DNA of 64,000 bases from Rotaria sp. Silwood1. Taxonomy: Eukaryota > Rotifera > Eurotatoria > Philodinida > Philodinidae. The notes under the pieces were generated by a model. The model was not told the origin of the DNA, searched no databases, and saw only the letters and a list, made by a program, of their open reading frames with translations. This document shows positions 26,402-39,849 of this stretch, piece after piece. The DNA is taken from contig CAJNOP010000703.1 of assembly GCA_905250075.1 (NCBI GenBank), positions 45,961 through 109,960 of the forward strand, in the 5' to 3' direction. A program made the translations under genes and the position numbers. The first letter of the stretch is position 1, and each line of letters begins with the position of its first letter.

Positions 26402-29400
26402 ATTTCGACAATATATAATATCATCAGCAACAAAAAAAGGAATTTAATAAATTAACGTTTATTCACTTCTTTTTTTTAATGTCCTCTGCTTATGTATATA
26501 TGTATATATATATATTTGCAACAGATTGCTATTTACTCCTTAGTCTATCTAGATGTTGTTTGTTTCAAAGTTGAAGGTGTATTCTCTTCTTTGTTCTTAT
26601 TTCGACTTTTTTTTTCTTTTTTCTATGCATAAACATTCAACATGAGAATACAAAAAAACCTTGATCAATATGCTATTCTTTGTCTTTTTATTGTAATTTC
26701 AATTTTACAAAGGACAATTTGAGGGACATGGGATTAAAACTGTATTATCATTTCACTTCTAGTTCATGATAACAAAAAAAAAAATCAGATATCAAAACTA
26801 TTTGAAAATAGATTTAAATAATCGATTGTTAAGGAAGCCAACTATACGTTTTAATTAAATGGCCTTCATCTTCAAATCTTCGAATGTCATATGTTAACTA
26901 TTTAAAAGATCGAAAACTAACATTTCTTAGATATGATATTCATTAAAGATTTTTTTCATTAAAGATAAGAAGAATATTGGTCTTTTGAAATATTCATTCG
27001 GTAAGAAGCAATTAGATTAATATTTAATTGATACAAATCTTTCTATGAAAGAATTCTACTGATTACATTAATAATAATAATAATAATAATATCTACATGT
27101 ATTTAAAACACTTACCATTCTTCACAATAATAGTATGACAAGTATTGATAGTGGTCAGATATCTTATAGTGCAATAGTAATATGATCAAGTGCATAAAAT
27201 TGTGGTATAGTACTATTTATTTTTCTTTTTTCTTTTTCTTTTCCTTTTTCACACAATGTCATATGTTGAATTGAGCAATGAGCAAAGACGAATAAGAGAA
27301 GAAGGACTAAAACATGATCATCACAATTGTCATGTTGCCTTGTAAAAAAAAAAGGAATTAGTGAGCGTATGATGATACGCCATCGCCACTATATATATAA
27401 CAGTCATGAATAAAAGTAATCAGCAATGACTGTTATAGATAGGTAGGGGGTGTACACGATGAGGGCGAACAGATTACTCAACGAAGAGGACAGACAAAGA
27501 AAGGTGGTAATAATAAAAATGATGATCAGAAAGGGATTAGAAGGTGTACAAAAAAAAAAATAAAATCATGTTCTCACGTAATTTCTTCTTTTTTTTTTTA
27601 AATCATTTGCAAATGAACTCAAATTTCTATCATAGCCCTTGTAAATGTTCATTGATCAAAATTATGCAATAGAAAGTAAAGAAGAAAGAAAGAACATAAG
27701 AATAAGACAAGATATTAGAATATGTACATATTTGATTGAGCTCAATTTTACAAGATTTAAAATTCATCTTGTTAGGTACATCAACTGAGCACTAATACAC
27801 AAGGTTTTTATTAATTATCGATAGACAAAAAAAAAAAAAGATATTAGACAAATTTATATAGGAAACTTGTTTTGATAATATGCACGATCATTGATAGGCA
27901 GAACAAGAGAATAAAAAAGAAAAGTAGTTCTTGCTTTCCTATTGACATAAAGATAATAAATATCATTATCATTATTATGCATTCATTCTTTTTCTAAAGT
28001 TCGTTGATTGACTTTATTTTGTTCAAAAATAAAAATATATATATGCAAATTTAATACATTTACAAAATTTCCAGTTTTATTTCAGTTTCATATCGAAAGA
28101 ACGTTTTTGTTTTCAGAAAAATTTTCAACAGTGATCTTGACAAGTAGAGCAAAAGTTATCATCTCGGATTTTGTGTTTGATAAGACTGAAAATTTTTTTC
28201 TACAGATATCTAACAAAAAACAAATAGTCATCATAAATAGTGTATAGGATATGTGAAAAAAGTTTAAGCTCGATCAGATGTATTAGGCCAGGGAAATAAA
28301 AACATTTCTATACTTTTTCTTTATGATGATGATGTTGGTTTCAGAAAAACACAACACACTATTTCTTTTACATAAATAGGAATTTTTAACGTTTAAAGGC
28401 ATTTTTTGGAAATTTCTTCAGACTGTACAATAATCACAAAAAGAAAATAAATATGTTGGGTCACGATAGAGGAGAGTGTACACTTCAGATAGTTCATCCC
28501 TCAAATATTGATCTTAGGCTAGATACATTTGAAATTGCATGAAATTTTGAAGATATGCTGAGGCTATCGTAAAACTATTAGTTCTATATGATGATGTTGT
28601 CTAGAAATATTCAACAAACAAGGGTTACATGGTGACTGAAACATTCTTTGTAGTAGATCCTTCAAATTAGAGTACCTGTCAGGATATTTGGTTTAAAATT
28701 CTTACTTTTTTATTCGAAAAACAAAACGATGACAAGTTCAATATCTTGAAAAATTCTTAAAAAATGCTCATCTATTTATAGAAGTACTTTTTTTTATTTA
28801 GTAATAAAAATACTTTATTCAAACAACGAGCTCCACCAGATATTGAAGCTTCGCATGCTTCCTCAAGCAAGAAGAAAAATGATTGACTGCAATGAAGTTT
28901 TTTTCGAGAATTCTATGATGTGTGACCAACAGAGAAAATCCGAAACAAAATAATTATATTTTTCAAGCAGTAGTGGTTGCTAAGATCAAATATTGGGTAG
29001 AGGTGTCAATCTTCAACTTAAAACTTACACTCACTATTTCCTTCAAAGCTATATGCGAGTTCCATAATTAATGAAAGATCAGATTTCGAGTTATCTTTTC
29101 ATGGGTTTATGTTACATTTGACTGTTCTTTTTTGAACAGGAGCTTGAAGTCTTCTAGACTTTCTCAAGATAATAATAATATTCGACTTTTTATATAATTT
29201 GTTGATGATACATAGATGTTATGACATTATAAAATCGTTGCAATACTTTGTCTGTGTGACAAACTGTCTGGTCATCAATTATATGACATAAATATTTTTC
29301 AATACTATCAAATCTAATTTATTCATCGATTAAATATTTTAAAAGAAAAAATAATTTTTTTTTTTACTATGAAATATGACGAAAAAAAGATCTAATGTTC

Positions 29401-29620
29401 ATGACCAAATAAATAGTTTTCATTGCAAGTTCTATGGAAACATCAAAAATAATTAAATACAATGTATATATATATATATATATTTTGGTTGCTCATTGCA
29501 CATTCACCTATGTCATTGTGATTAGTGATCATATGAGAAAGAAAAAACAAAGACAATGGGTTATTATTTTTACGTATATGAAAACAAAAGTAAAACAGAT
29601 GTTTTATCATAAAGGAAGAC
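26402..29620. other. Intergenic region, no gene supported
   Basis: AT-rich with poly-A/poly-T runs and a small (AAT)n at about 27070. A segment at about 29020-29065 (AACTTACACTCACTATTT...) recurs at about 60518-60555, so a dispersed repeat lies here. The divergent promoter of the EGF gene should be in the first few hundred bases. Confidence 0.45.
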
Positions 29621-32600
29621 TTAAATACGTTCGACAATATCGTTTAATGTTTTGTCAAAAGTTTGTGCATTTGATTGGTATTCATGTGAATGATGAGGGT
29701 GTTTAACAGCTAATAATGGTGAATGTGATTTAACAGCAATACGTGATACAACATTGGTTTCATTACTAATATGCATAACATATTGACGCATAAATTCTTC
29801 AAATGTTTCAATTTGTATAAGATTATTTATATGATTATTAAATGAATATGAAGAATGTTGATCGTTAGTTGATGATGATGTTGATGATGATGGACGTGGT
29901 GAGATTTTTTCATTTGAATGAATTTCAAATGCATCACGATGTTTAGTATATATATCATAAACAAAATGCCAACAATTTTCAATTTCTTCAGCTTTTGGTA
30001 ATGAATTACTACTAATACCTAATTTTGATTCCTTATTTATTGGTGATGCTTTACATAAAATTAAATGTATTTTAGGTAATTTAACACCATTTTCATCGGC
30101 ACGATAATAAAAACTATAATGACGATAATATGAATATATACTGGACGGTTGAGAAAAACCATAAAGAAGACTAAAATGAAAAAATTTATTATTATTATTT
30201 ATTTTAGAAAAAAATTTTTTTTTGTTACCTAAATAGATATTCAAAACCATTTCGATGTAAATGATCTTCACTAACAGGTAAAATAATTCTATCAGCAGCT
30301 GTTAATGCTATTTCAGTTGCAATATTAAATGATGAATTTGTATCAATAAATGTCATTAATTTAATTCCACGTCGTTCACCTATTTTATGTACAAATACAC
30401 GTAAACTTTGTGTTATTGTACGCCATGCATTTGTATAAGGAGTTATTGTTGTTGAACTTCGTTTTAAATCCATTGCTTTACCTAATAATTCAAGAGATGT
30501 ATCACCACATAAAAGATAAACCTATTGAATATGAAAGAGTTTTTTTTTTTTTTTTAGTTTTTCTAAATAAATTATTTATTTTTAACTTACATTACGAGGT
30601 AATTGATTATTAAATTTTGATACATTAAATAAAAATGTACGTGGATCAACATTATTAGGTAAACCAACTGATGTATATAAGTCAAGATAACCAGATATTG
30701 TACGTGGTATAAGTTGTTGACCATCAAGTATCATTGGATTCTTTTTAAGCGAACCAATTTGTGAAACATAATCATGACCTTCTTCATCATCGCCTGAAAA
30801 TCATAAACAATACTTATTATCAATATATATATATATATGGACAAAATCATTCGTTCGTCTTTTCGAAATTAGAATACGTGTATCACGAGATAAGAAAAAT
30901 ATGTCAAGTTACTCTAAACATTCTGAAAAAAGAAATTAGTGCTAAAGGCCTTTGTTCAATAGAATTATCAGTAAAAAAAACAGTTACTGTTAGCAATGTG
31001 AAAGACTACAAATATATAAACGAAAAAATGTGTTCATAGTTAAATGACAAGATCAAAATCAATTCGAAACAGTAGATGATGGTAAAACAAAAATTTTTAT
31101 TTCGCGACTTGAAAAACTTAAAATTGGTTCTGAGAAGAAAGTGTTTAGAAGCTCGATCTTCGTGAATGTTTCATCATAGAATCTATTCTGAAGTTTTTCA
31201 ATTTTTTTCTTTTTTCTCATACTATTAGAGAAATATTTGCAAATTACTTTTTAATGAATAGTTGTCTAAAAGAGCAAACAGTTTAACATATGTCGATGTC
31301 AGAAAAAAACTTATTCAGAAAAAAGTAACCTTTGTATAGAATCTAGATCGAATGATAGGTGGATATGCTCTGTTTATTCTGAAATGTTCCATTTATTATA
31401 ATTAAAAAAATTTAATTAATTTAAACGTGTTGTAAGATACCATCTGTTCAAAATTTTTTCTCATGATTGGATAGAACTTATCGAGTTACCGATGAAACAT
31501 ATTAATGAGAAAATTGATTTTTTTCGATATGACAATAATAAAGTCATAAATAGAAATTTGACGTCAAAGAGTATATTTCATATTGCAAACTAATTTGCAT
31601 CAAATTTTAATCTCAGGGGAACCACAGGTCAAATGTGTTTGGAATATAACATTGAAAAGGTGTAAGAACAAAAATTTGATGAAAATTAATTTTGAGTATA
31701 TTGTTCAATGCAGATTTTTACGCTAATTCTCTTTTAGAAAATAAAATTTCTATTTATGATGTTTGATCATCATATTAAAAAAATTGATTTTCTCAACAAT
31801 ATTATTCACAAAGTAATCATTAGTTTTTTTTATCATAACTCTATGACGAGTAAGTTCAAAAAAAAAACAGTTCGGATAAATCTTAAGTCTAAGGGGCCTT
31901 GTTACTTTTAATGTAGTTTAATTTTTAAGACGTTTTATTATATTAATTTTGCTAAAATATCAATGGAATATGCCAAAAATAATATTTCTATTAGGTAACT
32001 TGAATAGGTCCTATCTAAACCATGATATAAAAATCCTAAAATAGTTTTACTCAAATTTCGAATTATCAGCATCTTATATTATCTTACTCTCTATTGAGAC
32101 AAAGAATGACCCTTGTCTCAGTGTTTTGCGCACATCTCTCTTTATTTTTAATGAACATTTTTCGAATAAAAAAAAAAAGGACATCGTGAAATTCTTCACA
32201 AAAAACTAATCAAATTGATTATGTACAAAGATAAGTGAGAATTCAAATATCTTTTTCTATGATAAATTATCAAATAAGTTTTTTGAACTTTTCGTTCATC
32301 AATCTTCTTGAAAAACATATTCTTAGACAATCATTTATTACAATAAAAAAACTTTCTCACAACAGTTTCTTCCGATCAAAACTATAGGAAAATATTTTTC
32401 TTTAAATTACTAATCAATTTTAATCCGCATGAATTGTATATTAGACATAATTAAATCAAAATTTTGATAAATCATTAACGAAGCTTAAAAGACAAACAAA
32501 ATATTTTCCACAGAAAGATTTACATTACATTAAATCAATAAACAAGAAAAAAAAAAAAAAAGAAGCTATATACTCAAGTTATTGAATTTTTCATCGACTA

Positions 32601-33865
32601 CTAAATTATGCTTAATACAGTATTTTTTTTATGTCTATAATCAAAAACAAATAATAATAATGCAAAATTCTAAAATAAAAATCAAATTAGTACCTCAAAA
32701 AAAATTGACAAATATTCATACTAAGATTCTACAAATCAAAACAGATCTATTTGTTAAGAAGTCTCAATCTAATACTGTTTTATCAAATAACAACATCATT
32801 ATAATTTAGGTCAACATAACTTCTAATGTACTAATGAATTAAAATTTAAAAAAATAATTTTAATTTTTGTACTTGAATTGAATATAATCCATTGATAATT
32901 TTAAATATGAAAAAAAAAAACACTTTCCTTTAGAGTATTCTAATTACATTCTTCTTTATTTACAACATATAATTGATTTTAAAAACATGAAATATGAATT
33001 AAATTAGAATTTTCTTTTGTTTTTATATATATATATGATATAAACAACAAGAAAAAAAACGAATTGATACTGAGAGACCTATTTATTGAGTAAAATATAA
33101 TTGATGCATAAAATATATGCGTAGAAAAACAAAATCACATAGAACTTATTCATCACGCATAAAACATAATAATAGTAAGGACAAATTTCTCATTAACAAC
33201 ATTTTTTTCGCTTGTGGATATTTTTTCTTCATTAATAAGAAATAAATGTTTGAATTTTCAAGAATATTATGTAGACCTTTTTCATAATTCAATATGATAC
33301 AAATGTCAATATATATATATATATATATGTATCGTATATAAATATTCTCCTACATAGTTTTTTTTTCAAAACTTACCAAGAAAAGCATGACTTAAATCAG
33401 CTTGTGGACACATATCAACAACAAGAACTGTTTTATCTGGATTTTTATATGCATATTTAATAGCCAAATGATATGTTAAATTGGTTTTACCAGAACCTCC
33501 ACGATTATTCCATATTGCATAGCTTCCCTCCAATGGCATTTTCTAAATATATATATATATATTAATAACGATATAATTATTTTTCATATGAAAATCGAAC
33601 AATATATGTATATATGTATATGAGTCAAGTATTTGAATGAATAAAAAATAATTTATTTTTCATCATCTACGATTCTATTTATCATTCTATATTAATGAAT
33701 CATTAATCTCTATAATTATCATTATAAAATGATGGTTATTTATTTAAATCAATTAAATAAATATTTATTTATAATATTAAACAGAAGAAAAAAAAAAGAT
33801 ATAGCTAAAACGCAAACCTTGCTTCTTGGTGATGATATAGGAGTAGTAACTAATGAAGAAGCCAT
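29621..33865 (-). CDS. ParA/Soj-like P-loop ATPase, five exons
   Basis: Proposed exons (minus): 33818-33865, 33377-33542, about 30591-30794, 30229-30521 and 29621-30170, giving roughly 415 residues. Exon 2 carries a deviant Walker A, NNRGGSGKT, then VLVVDMCPQADLSHAFLG, the A' motif (DxxPQ) of the ParA/MinD/Soj family. Exon 4 carries LMTFIDTNSSFNIATEIALTAADRIILPV in outline, the Walker B and AAD..i.PV segment typical of ParA. In most members the residue before GG is the signature Lys; here it is Arg. The family segregates DNA or positions protein cargo by ATP-driven dimerisation. A nuclear, spliced animal copy is unexpected and could be an acquired bacterial gene. The C-terminal 180 residues are unlike ParA and low in complexity near a Ser/Thr run. 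The exon 2-3 junction does not fit cleanly (see findings). Confidence 0.8.
30795..33376 (-). other. Large intron of the ParA-like gene
   Basis: At about 2.6 kb this is far longer than the other introns of the gene. It consists of AT-rich, homopolymer-rich sequence with (TA)n runs near 30825 and 33311. No repeat with defined ends was identified, and I saw no obvious additional exon, though the frame problem at exon 3 leaves room for one. Confidence 0.5.
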
Positions 33866-36800
33866 TTAGTTTTGTTGATGTTGTAATAGACGATGAGATT
33901 ATAATTGTTGTCTATCGAAAAAAATTGATCGTTACACGTTTTTGATGAAAATTATGACAAGTTACTACAACAGTTGTCTTAATTAACTATTTGTACAATA
34001 ACAAATGATCGATACTGTGCACAGCGTTAACAATGATATAGAGAAAAGTTTAGTATCTCGCTTTCCATTTTCTTCTTTAACGATTGTAAAAAAAAAAAAA
34101 AAAAGAGGCTAAATAATGACGATGTTTTCATCAAAAGGAAAAAAAAAGAAGAAAAGAAAAAAAAAAATCAGTCGATGCGGTTGATTGTCTTTTCTTTTAC
34201 TATTCTGTTCTGTCATATTGCTTAAAGCAACAACATAAAAAAGAACTAGAACTAGTCTCTTTCTCATCTGTTCTTTTTTAATGATCCTTCATTCTTTGAT
34301 ATAGTTGTATATGAATTTTATCTAGGTTCTTTTTTTTAATACTAGACGACAACTTATTATTATACTTAAAAAGAAATTACAAGAATTCAATGACTTTCAT
34401 TCGTAGACATTCTACTATGAATATCATAATTTGTCTTATAGTTATGTAAATTTTTCTTTTGATTTAAAACAAATAAATTCAATATGTAGAAAAATGAATA
34501 TATTTCCTATTCAACTTCCTTTTTTTTTGTTTCTTTATAAGAAAACAAAATCAAGACAACCTTAATTTTGTCGTTTGTTTTTTTTTTTTTTTCGTTCATT
34601 TAAATATTCATTCATATTTCTCAAGTACTTTGTAATTAGTGAGATTAATAACAGAATAATGCACGACCATATATATAAAATATTAGCTGCAACACTTTTC
34701 TTTTCTTTTTTTTTTTTATAAAAAAAAAAAAAAAAAAAGAAATGCCTTTCATTGTGTTTTCTTAACAACAAACTGATTGTCATTTACAGTCAATTTCAAC
34801 ATTGGCGTTTTTTTTTTTCTTCTTCTCATCATCATTCGTAAAGACTAATTTAATTAATTATATCTTTCAATCTGATAGAGATCTAAATGTATTCACTCTT
34901 GATGTATACCATAGTCAGAGTGACAAAACTCATTATATTCATAGAGAATATAAAACTGAAACAAGTAAACTTGTGAACTAAGCATAGTATACAATTATGC
35001 TAATAATAGTTGACGACTTCCGGACAAGGTTGAACGCATTTTTTTTTTCTTCTTACTAATCGAAATGACAATATTAAAGAAGAAAAAAAAAAAGAAGAAC
35101 TGATAGGGGGGGGGGGGGATGTGTCGCATATTGATATAAAGAAACGTCTATAAGTATAATTCATTTAGTAAAACCAATGATGGCATAATAAAATAGCACA
35201 ATGTTAGGATTAACTATATACATAGTAGGAAATGAAAGATGTTGGACTGTGTATTAATGTAAAAACAAAAAAAGAAAGTAGAGAATCATGAGAATAAAGT
35301 TCCATTTATTTTCTAATTGGATTAGATATCAGATAGGTGAGAAAATTATACTAGCATGAAATAAATTAGAACACACAAAAAAAAAAAAAGAAATACGAAG
35401 AATAAAGTTTCAGGCTAAAGAAGAATTTAAAAAAGAATAGAATAATACATTTTATGAAATTTATTACGACAAAAATGAATAATGACTTAATTATATTAAA
35501 TAATTTAATTTAACATAAATATATTTCATACCTTTGAATAATAATAATTGTTGATATTGTTCATGTGACATGTATTTTGTCTCATTAATAGTCGCTAATT
35601 ATTATAACGACAATTGATTAGAGACAATAGATAATCATATATATATAATATATATCTTTTTTTTGTCTTGATGATCTCGAGTTTTCATTAATGTAATAAT
35701 AATATAATAGAGAACATCTCGAAAGAAATAAAATTATTGTATAACATAATTCAATGAATAGTTTTATGTTGTTCTCGACATTCTTTTTCTATCGATCTAT
35801 CTCGCGTTCTCTCTTCTAACTTACTAATGAACAAATAATGAAAAAAAAAAAAGTCTGATAAAAACAATGAATAATCATGTAAGAACGACAACAAGATGAA
35901 AACTAAATAGAACAGCAGTAAGAGTTAGAAAGCATACCGACAGCGGTATTTTTCTTCTTCTTCGTCTTTTTTTTGATGTTTTATAGTGCTTACTGCTTTG
36001 ATAAGGACAACAATAGAAACAAGCGGATCTATATACTCTCTTTTTCTTCTTCTTTTCTGTCTGTAATTCACATCAGGCATACTCTCATACACACATACAC
36101 ATCGAAGATTCTAGGACTGACTATCCTAGTTCTGGTATATATATATATATATATGATCGGATAAAATAATGTGCTTCGTCATGATTGATGTTAAAACAAA
36201 GACATATCACTCGTGAGCAAAAAAAACGAGAAAAAGAGAACGACAACCCGGTGATAGAACGTTCAAATTCATAGAGGCGCAAATTAAAAAGACAATATAC
36301 ACGTGCTCTTGCACACATTTACGTTAGTATTGTGCAATTAGAAAATGAGAAAGATAAAAAAAAAACAAAAAGAAAGTTGCATAATAAGACTTTCAAAGAA
36401 AATAAATTCAATAAATGAAATCTTAAAAATAAACAATCTAAGGTAATAACAAACAATGATGTGAATAATTTTTATATATTTATTTTAGGATCTAAGGAGT
36501 TATAGATCTTTTTATGAAGTAAAAACAAACCTAGTTTTATTATCAGCTTTATTTATCTCTCTCACGTTTCCTGTCTCGTATTGGCCTGGTCTTTGATGCA
36601 CACACTTCGTCAAAAATAATAATAATAATAATAATAACAACAACAACAACTACTGCTACTACCACTTTTGCCATCTCTCTCATTCCTTCTTATATTACCA
36701 TACGGCTCGATCGTAAACTGATTTTGCGAATTAATCAATCTTATATATATATATATGTATCTGTATAAGAGAATTTATCTATATGCCTAACAAATCAAAA

Positions 36801-39710
36801 AAAAGACAAGTTCTATATAAGATTGTTTCTGTCATATTAAAAAAGAAGTATGAGTACATCATCTTCAATAGATAAAATATGCACGTCGTCATTTTCATTA
36901 TTATACATCAGTTGTATGCAAAATGAGTCTAAGATACTAAAAAAGATGCCATATATAGAAAAGAAGCGATAACTCGATATACATAAATTACGTTAGAATA
37001 ACAACGGAAAAGGTTCACATGGAAACAGATCGAGAGGGAGATAGAAAAGAAATCTTCAATTACCATATTGGCGCATAGCATCGACTGTTTAATGCAAATT
37101 CACGCACACTCTTTTCTCAAGACCACTTGATATAATCATTAATCAACGAACATCCGCGTTATTGGGAAAGTCAAAAAGAAAATAAAGGAAAAAATTGTAA
37201 CAGATTGAGAGTACTGGAAAGGAAAAAATGTTGTCGATAAAAGTATGCCTGACTGATTGATGAACGGAAACAACTGTCAACAGAATGATACAAACTGAGT
37301 ATGAACGATTACAAAAGAATTATACTGTTTCAAGAAAAGAATCAAAGTGATGTTCAATATGAACTTTAAAAAAAAATTCATTATATAAAATCCTTCAATT
37401 TACCAAATAATCTTTCTTTGCACTTAATAACTTTTATTAAAAACAAACACACTTATCAATGCCGTAATGGTAGTAATACTTTCCGGCTCATCGTTAATAA
37501 GAGTATTATAACCTTAAGAAAAAAAGAGAAAGATGTTGATTTTAACATGAAACATTTGCAATTCTTCGATCATACAGCTACATAACGAATGAATGACATT
37601 TTATGCACAGGAGGACATAAAACAAAAAATTGATCTAATCGACTAAGAACCAGTCGTTTTACAAAGATGATATGGCATTTTTTTTTTTCATAGCTATATC
37701 CTTGATCGTTTATACCGATTAGTTGTTAATTGTATATGTCAATCAGTGGAAAAAAATTCTTTTTTTTTCTTTTGCCCATAGAAATCACGGAAATTAATCA
37801 AATAGATTTTATAGGATATTCATCTTATCAAATACATATTAAATGATCATAGAAATGGATCAAATAATCAAAATTGTTATAGAATTATATATGTATTGAA
37901 TACATGTAATTTATATTCTTTTCATCATAAGTAAACTCTTCATGTTCATAAGCTATTGATTCATTTTAGTTGGATTAGTTTTTAACAAGTCCCTTCATAT
38001 GAAGAAAAAAAAAAAAAATTAATCAATAGAAACTATTTATAGAATTATATTTATTGTGATAGACTATCATATAAAACACTAATATTGATAACGAAAGAAA
38101 TCATAAGAAATATAGATAGAAAATTGAGCTAATCTTTTTGGATAGAAGTTTCAATCTAAGATCATTTCTTATGATTATCTTTTTTTTTCATCATTCACAT
38201 ATAGTTAGAGTTATTCATTGGAAATTATAATAAACTGATTTTTTTTTTAATTGATAATGGAGAAGTATTCAAAATTTTCATTAATAAGAAAAATTAGTTT
38301 TAATTATTAGCCATCGATTTAAATAAAGTTTTGTAAGAATTTACGAATTTTGATAAATACTCAGTATATAAATAAGCACTCGTCTTTTATATAATTTAAT
38401 ATTAGTTATTAATTAGTAAAAAACTAGTGACATTGCGCATCTTAATAAAGCATTCGATTGGAAACAAAACCAATAATGAAAAAATAAACTAGAAAAATGT
38501 CTTATTTTTCAGTCATTTTTTTTTTTGATAGTGATACGTAGAAAGGATATAATAATAGCTAACAAGGGATTAAATCTTTTTTTTTGTTTTCGATAGTAGC
38601 ATTATCCAAGAATGACCCAAATAAATAAGAAAATTGTCTATAATTCGTTTGTACTATTTCCACTTGGATGTATTTATGGTATCTCATTAAGATATGAAAC
38701 GTCATTAGTTTTTCTTTTTTTGTTTGTTTGTTAATTAATTATTAATATCAAATGGAATAAAAGAAGAATGTTTAATATTAATTCAACCTTCTTATTAAGA
38801 TAAGATTAGATTTCTCTATAATTAGAAAAAAAAAACTCATCACCATATTGGATCGGACCTGTTAATTTAATAAGAATGTGCTTTGTGAGATGATATGTTA
38901 CATGATATATTTTTTTTTTAATCCTGTAAAAGCCTACACATCTTTATTCAAGTCATAGTTTCTAACGTTTGGCTCATTAATTAAAACTTCGAACATTCTC
39001 CTTTATCATAGATAAAAAAAACATTAGTCTATTGGCATTAAACATCCGAAAGATATTGACATTTGTTTTTGTTACAAAGATATTTATAGAATATACTATA
39101 CGGACAGATTTGTCTTTTTTACATCAATTTATACATATATTGTCAAAAATCTATGTAGTTTGATATATTTGATTTGTACGAAAATAAGTCAGATTACATA
39201 AAACACATTTTTATACATATACATATTTCAAAAACTATTAATAACATAAAAAAAAAAAAGGAAAAAGATTTTATATAATTTTTATATATGAAATTAGTAA
39301 AATGATGATAATTATATTCGAATTTAATATGTTGCATGATTATGAAATATTTTATCCTATCGGGAATATACAATAGATACTGATTTCTTTAGATAAAAAT
39401 CCCACAAGATAAAGATAATCACATATGTGCATAGACGAGTATGCTTTATTTATTCACACAAAATCAATGTATGTCTTATCGTCTTTTGCATCATATGTTT
39501 TCATATATTAGTTAAAAAATCCCTAAAAGTTCAGTGAATTAAAAATCTTCATATAATATTTTATGTATAAATAGACAACGATTATTCAGATATGAAAGTT
39601 AATCAATTAATAAAAAAAGATTTATAAATCTTTGACTAAATTCTATGGACAAAAAAAATACCTAGTTTTTTAAAATATTTCATACTTTAATTAATTTGAC
39701 AATGACTTAC
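33866..39710. other. Long low-complexity intergenic region
   Basis: Poly-A, poly-T and (TA)n runs, a 13-base G run at 35106-35118, and an (AAT)n-(AAC)n stretch at about 36617-36650. One exon-like minus-strand piece lies at about 35532-35597: open frame around MSHEQYQQLLLFK, ending at a GTATGA donor. It has no clear partner exons. Confidence 0.4.
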
Positions 39711-39849
39711 TTCAGTAGTTTGCGAACTTCCATCATCACTTGCTGCACTTAAAAGACTTGTTTGACTTTTTCGAAAATCATTTATTCGATCGAGATCGAT
39801 TGTTAAAGTTGATATTCTGCTGTTCATATCTGTTGTTTCCATCGGCAAT
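39711..39849 (-). CDS. Orphan coding-exon candidate, 139 bp
   Basis: The exon is bounded by a TTGTTTTCAG acceptor and a GTAAGT donor and is open in one frame, giving METTDMNSRISTLTIDLD then a Ser-rich piece ending SSQTTE. Codon-like composition and good splice signals favour a real exon. It could contain the start codon. Plausible partners would lie in the low-complexity DNA on either side, and none was found. Product unknown. Confidence 0.4.

Noticed and set aside
35532-35597. Joining this exon-like piece to the ParA-like gene as a 5' exon
   Set aside because: It ends in phase 1, and no acceptor before the ParA start continues the frame; an in-frame stop intervenes.
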